Shown one piece after another: positions 1 to 6,780 of a stretch of 22,224 nucleotides of DNA (its first letter is position 1; every line of letters starts with the position of its first letter). Origin of the DNA: Candidatus Neomicrothrix sp. UBA7884 (GTDB lineage Bacteria > Actinomycetota > Acidimicrobiia > Acidimicrobiales > MedAcidi-G1). The position numbers were made by a program, and so were the translations under genes. The notes beneath the pieces were generated by a model that saw nothing but the letters and a program-made list of their open reading frames with translations, was not told the origin of the DNA and searched no databases. Where the stretch lies: NCBI GenBank assembly GCA_002501135.1, contig DLRQ01000060.1, positions 1-22,224 of the forward strand. Direction: 5' to 3'.

Positions 1-26
1 AGGTTCGAATCCTCCCGGGGGCGCCA
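1..26 (+). tRNA. 3' end of a tRNA, probably tRNA-Arg (partial, cut by window edge)
   Basis: The sequence shows a TΨC loop TTCGAAT at 4-10 with closing stem bases on each side (agg / cctcc), a 7-base 3' acceptor strand at 16-22, a G discriminator at 23, and an encoded CCA at 24-26. The 5' acceptor strand would therefore read GCCCCCG. From memory, that acceptor with a G discriminator is common in actinobacterial tRNA-Arg (TCT/CCT), but the anticodon lies outside the window, so the isotype is inference. CCA is encoded here, unlike in the tRNA-Gly at 9192-9263. Confidence 0.8.
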
Positions 27-82
27 TCGATCGATGTCAGTTGAAACGACACCCGTCCGGCTTGGCTGTTTCCGGCACTGCG

Positions 83-97
83 CGGGCATGATGCCCG
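83..97. promoter_or_regulatory. 15-bp palindrome between the tRNA and the permease gene
   Basis: CGGGCATGATGCCCG is a perfect inverted repeat (7 bp arms around one central base), 18 nt before the GGGGAGG ribosome-binding site of the downstream permease. It could be an operator or a weak hairpin ending tRNA transcription; there is no T-tract, so it is not a canonical intrinsic terminator. Its function is unknown. Confidence 0.35.
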
Positions 98-127
98 GTC
101 CGGACTGCGCTGACGGGGAGGTTGCAC

Positions 128-1072
128 ATGACACGAACAGTCACACGGCTTCAGGGCTCCCTCATGGTTCTGGCCACCGGCGTCATGTTCAGCTTCGGTG
201 CGCTCACCTTCAGGGCCCTCGTTGAGGCCGACGCATGGCAGTACCTGTTCTACCGGGGCCTCTCAGCGGGCCTGGTTGCCGCCCTGATGATCGTCATGGT
301 CGGCCGAAACCCCATCCGTTCCGTGGTCGAGGCCGGAGCCAGACAGATCGTGGCCGGTCTGGTACTCGGGGCCATGTTCACCCTCTTCATAGTGGCTCTC
401 AGCCGGGTAACGGCAGCCTTCATCCTGCTGCTCCAGGCAACCAGCCCGTTCTTCGCAGCCCTCATGGGTCGGATCTTCCTGCGCGAGTCGGTGAGCCGCG
501 ACACGGTGATCGCCATGCTGGTCGCCGCTGTAGGGGTGGGCATCATGGTCGGGGCAGGCTTCGGAACAGGCGACGCTCTTGGAATCCTCCTGGCGCTGCT
601 GCTGCCAATGTTCCTCGGTGGCTACACGGTCCTGATCCGCAGCTCACCGATTCGCGACCCCGGGGTACCGACGATCGTGGGCGGCATCGCAGTGGCGGTG
701 ACAGCCGGTGCCGTATCACTCGCCGGACCGGGACTGGTCCTTCCCCTGAGGGACGTCGCCCTCGGCTTCATAGGCGGCGGTGTCCTGGTTGGCGCGGCCA
801 CTCCGATCTTCAACTACGCACACCGCTTCGTTCCGCCGGCCGACACCGCCCTGCTCCTGATCAGCGAGATCGTGCTGGCGCCACTGTGGCTTTGGATCTG
901 GCCAGGTGAGGTACCCACTACGAGCACCCTGATCGGTGGGGGAGTTGCCCTCGCCGCCGTCATCTGGCTGATGCTCAGGACCGCCGGGTCGGAGGGTTCG
1001 CTCAGGTTGCGGAGGGCCGTTGGCCTGCACGCCGGCGCCATCCCGGTCGACCCGGGGCCAGTGGACCGGTAA
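128..1072 (+). CDS. EamA/DMT-superfamily permease
   Basis: This is a 314-residue integral membrane protein with about ten hydrophobic segments in two halves, the layout of the EamA (drug/metabolite transporter) family. The family signature regions are visible: a first-half segment reading AAFILLLQATSPFFAALMGR followed by FLRESV, and a second-half segment containing PPADTALLLISEIVLAPLW. Family members export or import small metabolites such as amino acids or nucleosides, and the substrate cannot be read from sequence. The ATG at 128 was chosen because GGGGAGG (115-121) lies 6 nt upstream; an in-frame TTG at 122 would touch that site. The gene stands alone: a tRNA lies upstream and a gene-free stretch downstream, so context gives no clue to its substrate. 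The tail after the last membrane segment is short and arginine-rich, probably cytoplasmic. Confidence 0.9.
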   Translation: MTRTVTRLQGSLMVLATGVMFSFGALTFRALVEADAWQYLFYRGLSAGLVAALMIVMVGRNPIRSVVEAGARQIVAGLVLGAMFTLFIVALSRVTAAFILLLQATSPFFAALMGRIFLRESVSRDTVIAMLVAAVGVGIMVGAGFGTGDALGILLALLLPMFLGGYTVLIRSSPIRDPGVPTIVGGIAVAVTAGAVSLAGPGLVLPLRDVALGFIGGGVLVGAATPIFNYAHRFVPPADTALLLISEIVLAPLWLWIWPGEVPTTSTLIGGGVALAAVIWLMLRTAGSEGSLRLRRAVGLHAGAIPVDPGPVDR

Positions 1073-1185
1073 CTCTCATTACTGTCCCCGGCCTCGCGGT
1101 TCCGCCTGGTGTTGTAGGTCTGGGGACAGGTTCGGGCCGGGAGATCTGAAACCTGACTGTCTCACCTGTTGGTCATGATGGGTGC

Positions 1186-1395
1186 ATGTCGATGGTTGTA
1201 GATGTTGATCAGGTGGTTCCGGGCATTGTCACACCCTGTGCGTACGGTGGCGGCATGGTTCGTCTGTGCGGCGAGTTGACCCCGGAGGTGGGTGCTGTTG
1301 TCACCGGTGAACTGGTCTTCACCTACCCCACAGGCCACAAACTTCAACCCGAACCACCAGCCGCCCGGCACCGCCAGGCCCAGGCCTCGACATCG
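1186..1395 (+). pseudogene. Probable remnant of a DUF222/HNH-endonuclease (13E12-type) gene with internal deletion
   Basis: The open frame from 1186 encodes two short pieces that look like non-adjacent parts of actinobacterial DUF222-HNH proteins. GGMVRLCGELTPEVGAVV resembles the conserved strand of DUF222 (typically a DGMVRL-G-LDPE-GA pattern). It is followed at once by GELVFTYPTGHKLQPEPP, which resembles the segment after the HNH nuclease motif (typically a TSPTGHTY pattern). The intervening part of DUF222 and the whole HNH domain are absent, as expected if an internal deletion fused them. The frame then runs into G/N-rich low-complexity sequence. DUF222-HNH genes are highly multicopy in many actinobacteria, so decayed copies are expected. 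The assignment rests on remembered motifs, and chance resemblance is possible. Confidence 0.42.
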
Positions 1396-1419
1396 CCGCC
1401 ACCCGACCGGTCAACCAAT

Positions 1420-1533
1420 GGGGCCGGGGACCAGCACGGGAGCGGGAACGGGCAGGGAAACAGGTATGGCAACGGGGCCGGGAGCCGGCATGGGGAAAGG
1501 AGCGGGAACGGGGAAGGACCCGTCCAGGAACAG
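1420..1533. repeat. Degenerate G-rich two-unit tandem repeat
   Basis: Two diverged units of about 54 and 60 bp start with GGGGCCGGG at 1420 and 1474. The 14-mer GGAGCGGGAACGGG occurs exactly at 1439-1452 and 1499-1512, 60 nt apart. The plus strand is strongly G-rich with many GGG/GGGG runs. The repeat lies directly downstream of the DUF222/HNH-like remnant and may be the expanded low-complexity tail of that gene. Confidence 0.6.
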
Positions 1534-1750
1534 GGCCAGGGTTACCTCCGGAACAGAGCCAACTGATCCCAGCCTGAAAACAGGTCATCCAGCGCCACTG
1601 AACCCGTCCACGGCTGCAACAGGAGACAGCATGCTGCCTGACCGGTGTCATATCGTTACAGGCGGAGCACCTGAAGGTTGCGGCAACAACCTCGCGGTAC
1701 AACACAGCCAGGCAGGCAGGCATGTCCCGGCCCGACCGTGTCCGCACGCC

Positions 1751-1756
1751 TACCCT
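1751..1756 (+). promoter_or_regulatory. -10 box for leaderless transcription of the ArfB-like gene
   Basis: TACCCT fits the actinobacterial TAnnnT -10 consensus and ends 6 nt before the ATG at 1763. Transcription would then start at or next to the A of the start codon. No Shine-Dalgarno sequence precedes the gene, which fits a leaderless mRNA. Confidence 0.5.
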
Positions 1757-1762
1757 TGGGCC

Positions 1763-2188
1763 ATGTCACGGCCAGACGATCGGGTCCTTTCGGCCGGTCC
1801 GGGTTGCAGGGTTCCCGCATCAGAGGTCTCCTGGCGCTTTGGCCCCTCGGGTGGGCCGGGCGGCCAGCACGCCAACCGGGTGAACTCCCGGGTCGAGGCC
1901 GAACTTGATCTCACTTCAGCGCGTGGAATCGACGACGAGGTGAGAGCGCTCCTGATAGGGAAGTTGGGCTCGACCATTCGAGTGGTTGTTGACGCCAGCA
2001 GGTCACAGACCCGCAACAGGCACCGGGCCCTCGACATGTTCGAGGTGCGGATGCAGGAGGCACGTGAAACCCAGCGGGAGCGGCGACCGACCCGACCCGG
2101 CAGGGGAGCCGTAGAGCGACGGCTGCGGGCCAAGCGCCAACGTGGGCAGCGCAAGTCTGAGCGAAGGGGGGGCTGGGAAGAGGGGTGA
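1763..2188 (+). CDS. arfB: ArfB/YaeJ-like peptidyl-tRNA hydrolase (RF-1 domain protein)
   Basis: This 141-residue protein has the class I release-factor catalytic domain without the codon-recognition domains. The GGQ motif (residues 33-35) sits in SGGPGGQHANRVNSRVE, the classic RF-1 domain signature. It is followed by a long basic tail (about residues 100-138, dense in R and K). In ArfB/YaeJ such a tail enters the empty mRNA channel of ribosomes stalled on non-stop mRNA, and GGQ hydrolyses the peptidyl-tRNA. Length matches the family (about 140 residues). The ATG at 1763 is preferred because the domain begins soon after it and a TACCCT -10 box lies 6 nt upstream. The frame stays open further 5', but that part is low-complexity and not homologous to release factors. 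It converges on the amidase gene with a 13-bp gap. Confidence 0.88.
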   Translation: MSRPDDRVLSAGPGCRVPASEVSWRFGPSGGPGGQHANRVNSRVEAELDLTSARGIDDEVRALLIGKLGSTIRVVVDASRSQTRNRHRALDMFEVRMQEARETQRERRPTRPGRGAVERRLRAKRQRGQRKSERRGGWEEG

Positions 2189-2201
2189 GTGAGGGCGGTC
2201 C

Positions 2202-3461
2202 TCAGCCCAGACGCCCGGCCAGCACCACCATGAGCTCGGCACCCAGCTTCTGGGCCTCGGCCTCGGTGACCCCGTAGAGCTCAGCCACGCGTCGCAGGAC
2301 GGTGCGCTCCCTTTCTGTCCACGATGACGTGAGCACCATGGTCCCCGATACGTCAGGTGTGCGCAGCGACGGGCTGGACACATCAGAGGCGCGTCGATCC
2401 AGGCGGCTGAAGAAGTCGAGCGTGCGTACCCCGAAGCGCTGCATCCAGTCGGGTGACCTGCCGAGGCGGGCGGCGGCTGCGACGAGGGCCTCGTGTTCGG
2501 CTTCGGTGTAGCCCGACGAGACCTCGGCCCAACTGGTGTAGTCGGGGTCCACACACCCGACTCCGGTGCCGGTGCCGGTCATGGCCGGATCAACGAAGGG
2601 CTTCCGGAAGCCCGACCCCGGGTCATCGGTGGTCAGGTAGCGGTCGATGCCCCTGGCAAGGGCGGCGGCCTCGGCGGCCTTTACCTCGGGGTCGGCCATC
2701 AGCCTGCCCTCAGGAGGGTTGGACAAGTAGAGGGCCTCGGTTATCACCGAGGTCACCTCGGGTGCCAGGCGCAGCACCCCGTAGGCGTCTTCGCCGGCGG
2801 CTTTAAGGCGGGATGACGCCCCCTGGTGCACGGTGTCGACCCAGTCGACGTCGTAGGCAGAGAACGTCTCCTGAAGTTCCTCGTAGAGGATTCCCGCAAG
2901 GCGTTTGGAGTCGGGGTTGTTGACCTGGTGGAAGATCTCGGTGCCAGGGTCGTCGGACGGACGTACAGCACCGCCGTTGTGGTGAATAGAGATAAACACC
3001 CTTGGGGCCAAGGCGCTGGCTATGGCCGTCCGCTGGCGGATCGGCATGTGCAGGTCGGTGCGCCGGGTCAAGGTCACCGAGTATCCGAGTTCGGTCAGTT
3101 CCTGTTCGGCGAGCAGCGCAACCTCGAGGTTCAGGTCCCGTTCGTAGAGCCTCCCGACGCCTACTGACCCCGTCTCGGGGCCGCCGTGGCCGGGGTCGAT
3201 CACAATGTCAACCGTGTCGAGCCTGGTGCCGGCCATCAGACGTATCTGGTTGGCACACGGTGTCGACACGATTGGTGCAACCGGATGATCTTCTATGACA
3301 GGAAAGGCGACTCCGTCGAGCATGACGACGCCCAGCGGCACCCAGTCCGGGTCAGCGTCGCCCCCGACCTCGTCGGCAGAGGCGCCGGCCGCGGTCAGGG
3401 CGAGGACCAACAGGGCTGCCACCGGGAACGGCCAGCAGCGTCGCAACATCAACGGGGTCAC
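2202..3461 (-). CDS. Secreted N-acetylmuramoyl-L-alanine amidase (Amidase_3) with C-terminal extension
   Basis: This zinc amidase should cleave the bond between MurNAc and L-alanine of peptidoglycan stem peptides outside the membrane. From the GTG at 3461 the protein has 419 residues: a signal peptide (about 1-29, hydrophobic core PVAALLVLALTAAGASA), a linker, and an Amidase_3 domain (about 84-270). The zinc ligands are H92 in DPGHGG, E107 in YERDLN and H160 in SIHHNG, and the catalytic glutamate is E242 in ITEALYLSN, so the site is complete. The roughly 140 residues after it match no domain I recognise. GTG 3461 was chosen because TACGGT lies exactly 6 nt upstream, giving a leaderless mRNA; ATG 3449 and GTG 3488 are in-frame alternatives that change only the N-terminus. 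The gene lies 109 nt downstream of aceA on the same strand. Confidence 0.88.
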   Translation of the reverse strand: MTPLMLRRCWPFPVAALLVLALTAAGASADEVGGDADPDWVPLGVVMLDGVAFPVIEDHPVAPIVSTPCANQIRLMAGTRLDTVDIVIDPGHGGPETGSVGVGRLYERDLNLEVALLAEQELTELGYSVTLTRRTDLHMPIRQRTAIASALAPRVFISIHHNGGAVRPSDDPGTEIFHQVNNPDSKRLAGILYEELQETFSAYDVDWVDTVHQGASSRLKAAGEDAYGVLRLAPEVTSVITEALYLSNPPEGRLMADPEVKAAEAAALARGIDRYLTTDDPGSGFRKPFVDPAMTGTGTGVGCVDPDYTSWAEVSSGYTEAEHEALVAAAARLGRSPDWMQRFGVRTLDFFSRLDRRASDVSSPSLRTPDVSGTMVLTSSWTERERTVLRRVAELYGVTEAEAQKLGAELMVVLAGRLG

Positions 3462-3473
3462 GGCGTGACCGTA
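3456..3473 (-). promoter_or_regulatory. Candidate -10 box and overlapping palindrome at the amidase start
   Basis: On the minus strand TACGGT (3473 to 3468) ends 6 nt before the GTG start at 3461, the spacing of a leaderless actinobacterial promoter. It overlaps GGTCACGGCGTGACC (3456-3470), a perfect 7-1-7 inverted repeat. A protein bound there would cover both the -10 element and the start codon, so this is a plausible repressor operator. No -35 match is obvious. Confidence 0.4.
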
Positions 3474-3570
3474 GAGCAGTCTGGGCACAGGTGGGACGAT
3501 CCTCGGGAGTGGAGACGGACCCCCATGCGAAGGTGGTCCAGCGTCGCCGATTCAGCGCGGAGCGGGTGCC

Positions 3571-4857
3571 CTAGAACTGCTCCTCTTCGGTGGAGCCCGT
3601 GATTGCCAGCGTTGAGGCTGAACCACCTGAGATGACCGTCGCAACCTGGTCGAAGTAGCCGGCACCAACCTCGCGCTGGTGGCGGGTGGCCGTGTAGCCG
3701 TCGTCCTCCATTCCGAACTCCCGCTGCTGCAACTCGACGTAGGCGGTCATGTCGCTCTTCGAGTAGCCGCGCGCCAGGTCGAACGCCGAGGCGTTCAGGG
3801 CGTGCCAGCCAGCAAGGGTTATGAACTGGAACTTGTAACCCATGGCGCCGAGCTCCTTTTGGAAGGTGGCGATAGTGGAGTCGTCGAGGGCGCTCTTCCA
3901 GTTGAAGGACGGCGAGCAGTTGTAGGCCAGCATCTTGTCCGGGTATTCGGCGTGGATGGCGTCGGCGAACTCCCGTGCCTGCTCGAGGGTCGGAGTGCCT
4001 GTTTCGCACCAGATGAGGTCGCAGTAGGGGGCGTAGGCGAGGCCGCGGGAGATCGGCGTGGCCATCCCGGGTTCGGTGTCGAAGAACCCCTCGGCGGTAC
4101 GGCCACCGGTCAGGAACGGACGGTCTCGTTCGTCGACATCGCTCGTTATGAGCGTCGCTGCAAGGGCGTCGGTGCGTGCGATCAAGATTGACGGAACACC
4201 CAGCACGTCGGCGGCCAAGCGGGCAGCGGTGAGGGTACGGACGTGCTGTTGGGTCGGGATCAGAACCTTGCCGCCCATGTGGCCGCACTTCTTTTCAGAT
4301 GCCAACTGGTCCTCGAAGTGGACGCCTGCAGCACCGGCACGCAGCATGCGCTTCATCAACTCGTAGACGTTCAGGGCGCCACCGAAGCCGGCTTCGCCGT
4401 CGGCCACGATCGGAACCAGCCAGTCACGCTGGACCTCGCCCTCGTTTTCGTACCACTCGATCTGGTCGGCACGCCTGAGGGCGTTGTTGAGGCGCTCAAC
4501 AAGGGTCGGTACCGAGTTAACCGGGTAGAGGCTCTGGTCCGGGTACACGTGGCCTGCGGTGTTGGCATCGCCCGCCACCTGCCAGCCGGAGAGGTAGAGA
4601 GCCGGCAGGCCACCCTTCACGTACTGGATCGCCTGGCCTCCGCTCATGGCCCCGAGTGCGTGCACGTAGTCCATGTCGTGGAGTTGCTCCCACAGTTGCT
4701 CTGAACCGTGGCGGGCCAGCGAGCACGCCGGAAGGTAGGAGCCTCGGAGGCGTACCACGTCCTCAGCGCTGTAGTCGCGCTGTGTACCGGCCCAGCGGGG
4801 GTTCTCGGCCCAGTCCTGCTCCAGGTCCTCGATCTGCCTCTGGAAGCTGTCTCGCAT
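3571..4857 (-). CDS. aceA: Isocitrate lyase
   Basis: Isocitrate lyase splits isocitrate into succinate and glyoxylate, the first glyoxylate-bypass step, in the cytosol. It allows growth on acetate, fatty acids or other C2 sources. The 428-residue length fits the short (ICL1-type) family. The signature KKCGHMGGKVLIPTQQH is present with catalytic C191 in KKCGH (189-193), the same number as in Mycobacterium ICL1. The conserved YLSGWQVAGDAN (88-99) and FEDQLASEKK (181-190) segments are also visible. ATG 4857 was chosen over an in-frame upstream ATG (4905) because GGAGAA lies 7 nt before it and family homology starts there. It lies 117 nt downstream of aceB on the same strand, close enough for co-transcription but with room for its own promoter. 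Confidence 0.97.
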   Translation of the reverse strand: MRDSFQRQIEDLEQDWAENPRWAGTQRDYSAEDVVRLRGSYLPACSLARHGSEQLWEQLHDMDYVHALGAMSGGQAIQYVKGGLPALYLSGWQVAGDANTAGHVYPDQSLYPVNSVPTLVERLNNALRRADQIEWYENEGEVQRDWLVPIVADGEAGFGGALNVYELMKRMLRAGAAGVHFEDQLASEKKCGHMGGKVLIPTQQHVRTLTAARLAADVLGVPSILIARTDALAATLITSDVDERDRPFLTGGRTAEGFFDTEPGMATPISRGLAYAPYCDLIWCETGTPTLEQAREFADAIHAEYPDKMLAYNCSPSFNWKSALDDSTIATFQKELGAMGYKFQFITLAGWHALNASAFDLARGYSKSDMTAYVELQQREFGMEDDGYTATRHQREVGAGYFDQVATVISGGSASTLAITGSTEEEQF

Positions 4858-4919
4858 GTGATGTTCTCCTTGTTTCGGTCTGGTGCCCGGCCAGAGGACG
4901 GACACCCAGTTGTGGTTCT

Positions 4920-4925
4920 CGTATA
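4920..4925 (-). promoter_or_regulatory. Possible aceA -10 box
   Basis: TATACG on the minus strand lies in the 117-nt aceB-aceA gap, about 60 nt before the aceA ATG. A TTGACG hexamer occurs further upstream (4955 to 4950), but the spacing of roughly 23-24 nt is too long for a standard promoter. This is a weak candidate; read-through from aceB may be the main source of aceA mRNA. Confidence 0.25.
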
Positions 4926-4974
4926 AGTCGGGTCGCTGTAATCAGACGTCGTCAATGCCGAGCCGGGTAAGACC

Positions 4975-6585
4975 TCAGTCCAGCAACTCGTATGCGGGCA
5001 GGGTCAGAAACTCGATGAATTCATCTGCGAGGGCCACCTGTTCGAACACCTCGCGGGCCGAGTCGAAGGGGAGGTCGGTGAAGGCCTCGGGTCCGAGGTC
5101 TTCGGCAATCACGGCCATCTGGGTGTCGATGACGCCTCTTACGAGATCGGGTGTGATCGTGCGGCCGTCGGACAGAAGCGAGCCGTGGCGGATCCACTGC
5201 CAGACCTGGGCTCTGCTGATCTCGGCCGTGGCAGCGTCCTCCATCAGGTTGTTGATGGCGGCGGCGCCGGTACCGGCAAGCCAGGAGGCCAGGTATCGGA
5301 GCCCTACGTAGACGTTTGTGTCGAGGCCGCCGGCTGTAATGGCGCCACCAGTCTGGTCGACCGAGAGCAGGTCGTCTGCTGTGACCGACACGTCCGAACG
5401 CTGACGGTCGACCTGGTTTGAACCCTCACCGAGCACTGCATCGAACTCGGCTCTCGCCACGGCGATCAGGTCGGGGTGGGCAACCCATGTTCCGTCACAG
5501 CCGTCGTTTGCCTCGCGGCGCTTGTCGGCGGTCACCTGTGACAGGGCCACGGCGGTCACCTCCGGGTCGCGCCGGTTCGGGATGAACGCCGCCATGCCGC
5601 CGATGGCGTGGGCTCCTCGACGGTGGCAGGTGGAGACCATCAACTCCGTGTAGGCCCTCATGAACGGAACGGTCATGGTCACGTCAGCGCGGTCGGGGAG
5701 CACGTACCCCGGGCTGTTGGAGAACTTCTTGGCGACGCTGAAGATGTAGTCCCAGCGACCTGCATTCAGGCCAGCCGAGTGCTCCCGCAACTCGTAGAGG
5801 ATCTCGTCCATTTCGAAGGCAGCCATGATCGTCTCGATGAGCACAGTCGCCCGGACCGACCCTCTCGGAATGCCCAGCGCATCCTGGGCGTGGCAGAACA
5901 CGTCGTTCCAGAGGCGGGCTTCAAGGTGTCCCTCAAGTTTCGGAAGGTAGAAGTAGGGGCCGGTGCCGCGGTCCAGGGCCTCACGCGCGTTGTGGAAGAA
6001 GGCCAGGCCGAAGTCCACGAGGCTGGCAGGGGCTGCACGGCCGTCGACGACGACATGGTCCTCGTCGAGGTGCCAGCCGCGGGGCCTCACCATGAGGGTG
6101 GCGGTCTCGTCGTTGAGGCTGTACTCCTTGCCTCCGGTTCTCAAGTTGAGGTCGCGCCGGGCAGCATCATGGAGGTTCACCTGGCCTTCGACCACGTTGT
6201 CCCATGTGGGGCTGGTGGAGTCCTCAAGGTCCGCCATGAAGACCTTCGCTCCGGAGTTGAGAGCGTTGATCATCATCTTCCGGCCGGTCGGGCCGGTTAT
6301 CTCCACACGCCGGTCCAGGAGGTCCTTCGGTGGTGCAGCGACGCTCCACTCGCCGGACCGGACAGCGGCGGTCTCGGGGAGGAAGTCGGGCAACTGGCCG
6401 GCATCCAGCGCCTCCTGGCGGTTGCGCCGGTCTTCGAGCAGGCTGTCTCGTCGGGAGCCGAATGCACGGACCAGGTCGGCGACGAATTCGGTGGCTTCGG
6501 CGGTGAAGACGTCCTCACGCCGGGGGTGGTCGCTGACCTGCACACCGTCCGGGATTGATCTGTCGCCCGCTGATCTGTCACCCAT
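4975..6585 (-). CDS. aceB: Malate synthase A
   Basis: Malate synthase condenses glyoxylate with acetyl-CoA to malate, the second glyoxylate-bypass step. The protein has 536 residues, the size of the A-type enzyme (about 530) and not the G-type (about 720). Diagnostic segments are VFMADLEDSTSPTWDNVVEG (A-type signature with acidic residues of the active site), KLEGHLEARLWNDVF, VLIETIMAAFEMDEIL, LNAGRWDYIFSVAKKF and the TVPFMRAY/IGGMAAFIPNR region. ATG 6585 was chosen over upstream open sequence because AGGGGG precedes it by about 8 nt and the upstream extension would run through the divergent promoter region. It lies upstream of aceA and divergent from the RamB-like regulator. The probable operon aceB-aceA implies joint induction on C2 substrates. 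Confidence 0.96.
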   Translation of the reverse strand: MGDRSAGDRSIPDGVQVSDHPRREDVFTAEATEFVADLVRAFGSRRDSLLEDRRNRQEALDAGQLPDFLPETAAVRSGEWSVAAPPKDLLDRRVEITGPTGRKMMINALNSGAKVFMADLEDSTSPTWDNVVEGQVNLHDAARRDLNLRTGGKEYSLNDETATLMVRPRGWHLDEDHVVVDGRAAPASLVDFGLAFFHNAREALDRGTGPYFYLPKLEGHLEARLWNDVFCHAQDALGIPRGSVRATVLIETIMAAFEMDEILYELREHSAGLNAGRWDYIFSVAKKFSNSPGYVLPDRADVTMTVPFMRAYTELMVSTCHRRGAHAIGGMAAFIPNRRDPEVTAVALSQVTADKRREANDGCDGTWVAHPDLIAVARAEFDAVLGEGSNQVDRQRSDVSVTADDLLSVDQTGGAITAGGLDTNVYVGLRYLASWLAGTGAAAINNLMEDAATAEISRAQVWQWIRHGSLLSDGRTITPDLVRGVIDTQMAVIAEDLGPEAFTDLPFDSAREVFEQVALADEFIEFLTLPAYELLD

Positions 6586-6621
6586 GAAACAGCCCCCTAC
6601 AAGACCTCGTTGGCACGAGTA

Positions 6622-6641
6622 TTCGTCAATATTCGGACGAA
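6622..6641. promoter_or_regulatory. Inverted repeat in the aceB-ramB divergent region
   Basis: TTCGTC (6622-6627) and GACGAA (6636-6641) form a 6-bp inverted repeat spaced by 8 nt. On the minus strand a TTGACG hexamer (6630 to 6625) lies within it and could be a -35 element for aceB, about 40 nt before its start codon. The element may be a regulator site; the arms are short, so chance is possible. Confidence 0.35.
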
Positions 6642-6689
6642 GGTCGACCTGAGGGGAGGTGAAGTTCGCAGCACATGTCCCTGAGGCGG

Positions 6690-6705
6690 AATATCTGGAG
6701 ATATT
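6690..6705. promoter_or_regulatory. Candidate RamB-like operator (perfect inverted repeat)
   Basis: AATATCTGGAGATATT is a perfect inverted repeat with 7-bp arms around GG. It is AT-rich inside high-GC DNA and sits between divergent aceB and the RamB-like gene. It overlaps the expected -35 position of a promoter whose -10 box is TACCGT (6719-6724). Regulators of this family usually bind near their own and their targets' promoters, so autoregulation and aceB control are reasonable inferences. I do not claim a match to the corynebacterial RamB consensus. Confidence 0.5.
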
Positions 6706-6718
6706 TGGTCCGTTCAAG

Positions 6719-6724
6719 TACCGT
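6719..6724 (+). promoter_or_regulatory. Candidate -10 box of the RamB-like gene
   Basis: TACCGT fits TAnnnT and would give a leader of about 50 nt before the ATG at 6781. The region 17 nt upstream (about 6696-6701) has no clear -35 match and overlaps the 6690-6705 inverted repeat, as expected for a regulator-controlled promoter. Confidence 0.35.
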
Positions 6725-6780
6725 GAGACCCACCCAGTCAAACCCACACACAGTTGGTCAACCAGCCTCGGAGCAACAGC

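Larger units (their letters stand above)
1073..1762. other. 690-bp stretch with no intact gene
   Basis: This region between the permease and the ArfB-like gene contains a probable DUF222/HNH remnant (1186-1395), a G-rich degenerate tandem repeat (1420-1533), and two inverted repeats. The first pairs CTGTCCCC (1082-1089) with GGGGACAG (1122-1129) across 32 nt, just after the permease stop. The second is AGGTTG-6 nt-CAACCT at 1675-1692. Neither is followed by a T-tract. Open frames run through much of the region, but they look like GC-rich translation artefacts, low in hydrophobic residues and rich in P, R, G and T. I see nothing else interpretable between 1534 and 1750. Confidence 0.7.

Noticed and set aside
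433..435. Missing SxN motif in PBP2 (residues 433-435 read SSD)
   Set aside because: SxD is normal at this position in PBP2-type transpeptidases, so it is not a lost active site. Positions given here are residue numbers.
1675..1692. Hairpin AGGTTG-CGGCAA-CAACCT as a terminator or small RNA
   Set aside because: It has a short 6-bp stem, no T-tract and no nearby promoter.
1292..1762. In-frame N-terminal extension of the ArfB-like protein
   Set aside because: The extension is P/R/G/T-rich, crosses the G-rich repeat and has no family match; a leaderless promoter fits ATG 1763.
5608..6558. Plus-strand open frame opposite aceB
   Set aside because: It is antisense to a clearly conserved malate synthase, with a composition expected of a shadow frame.
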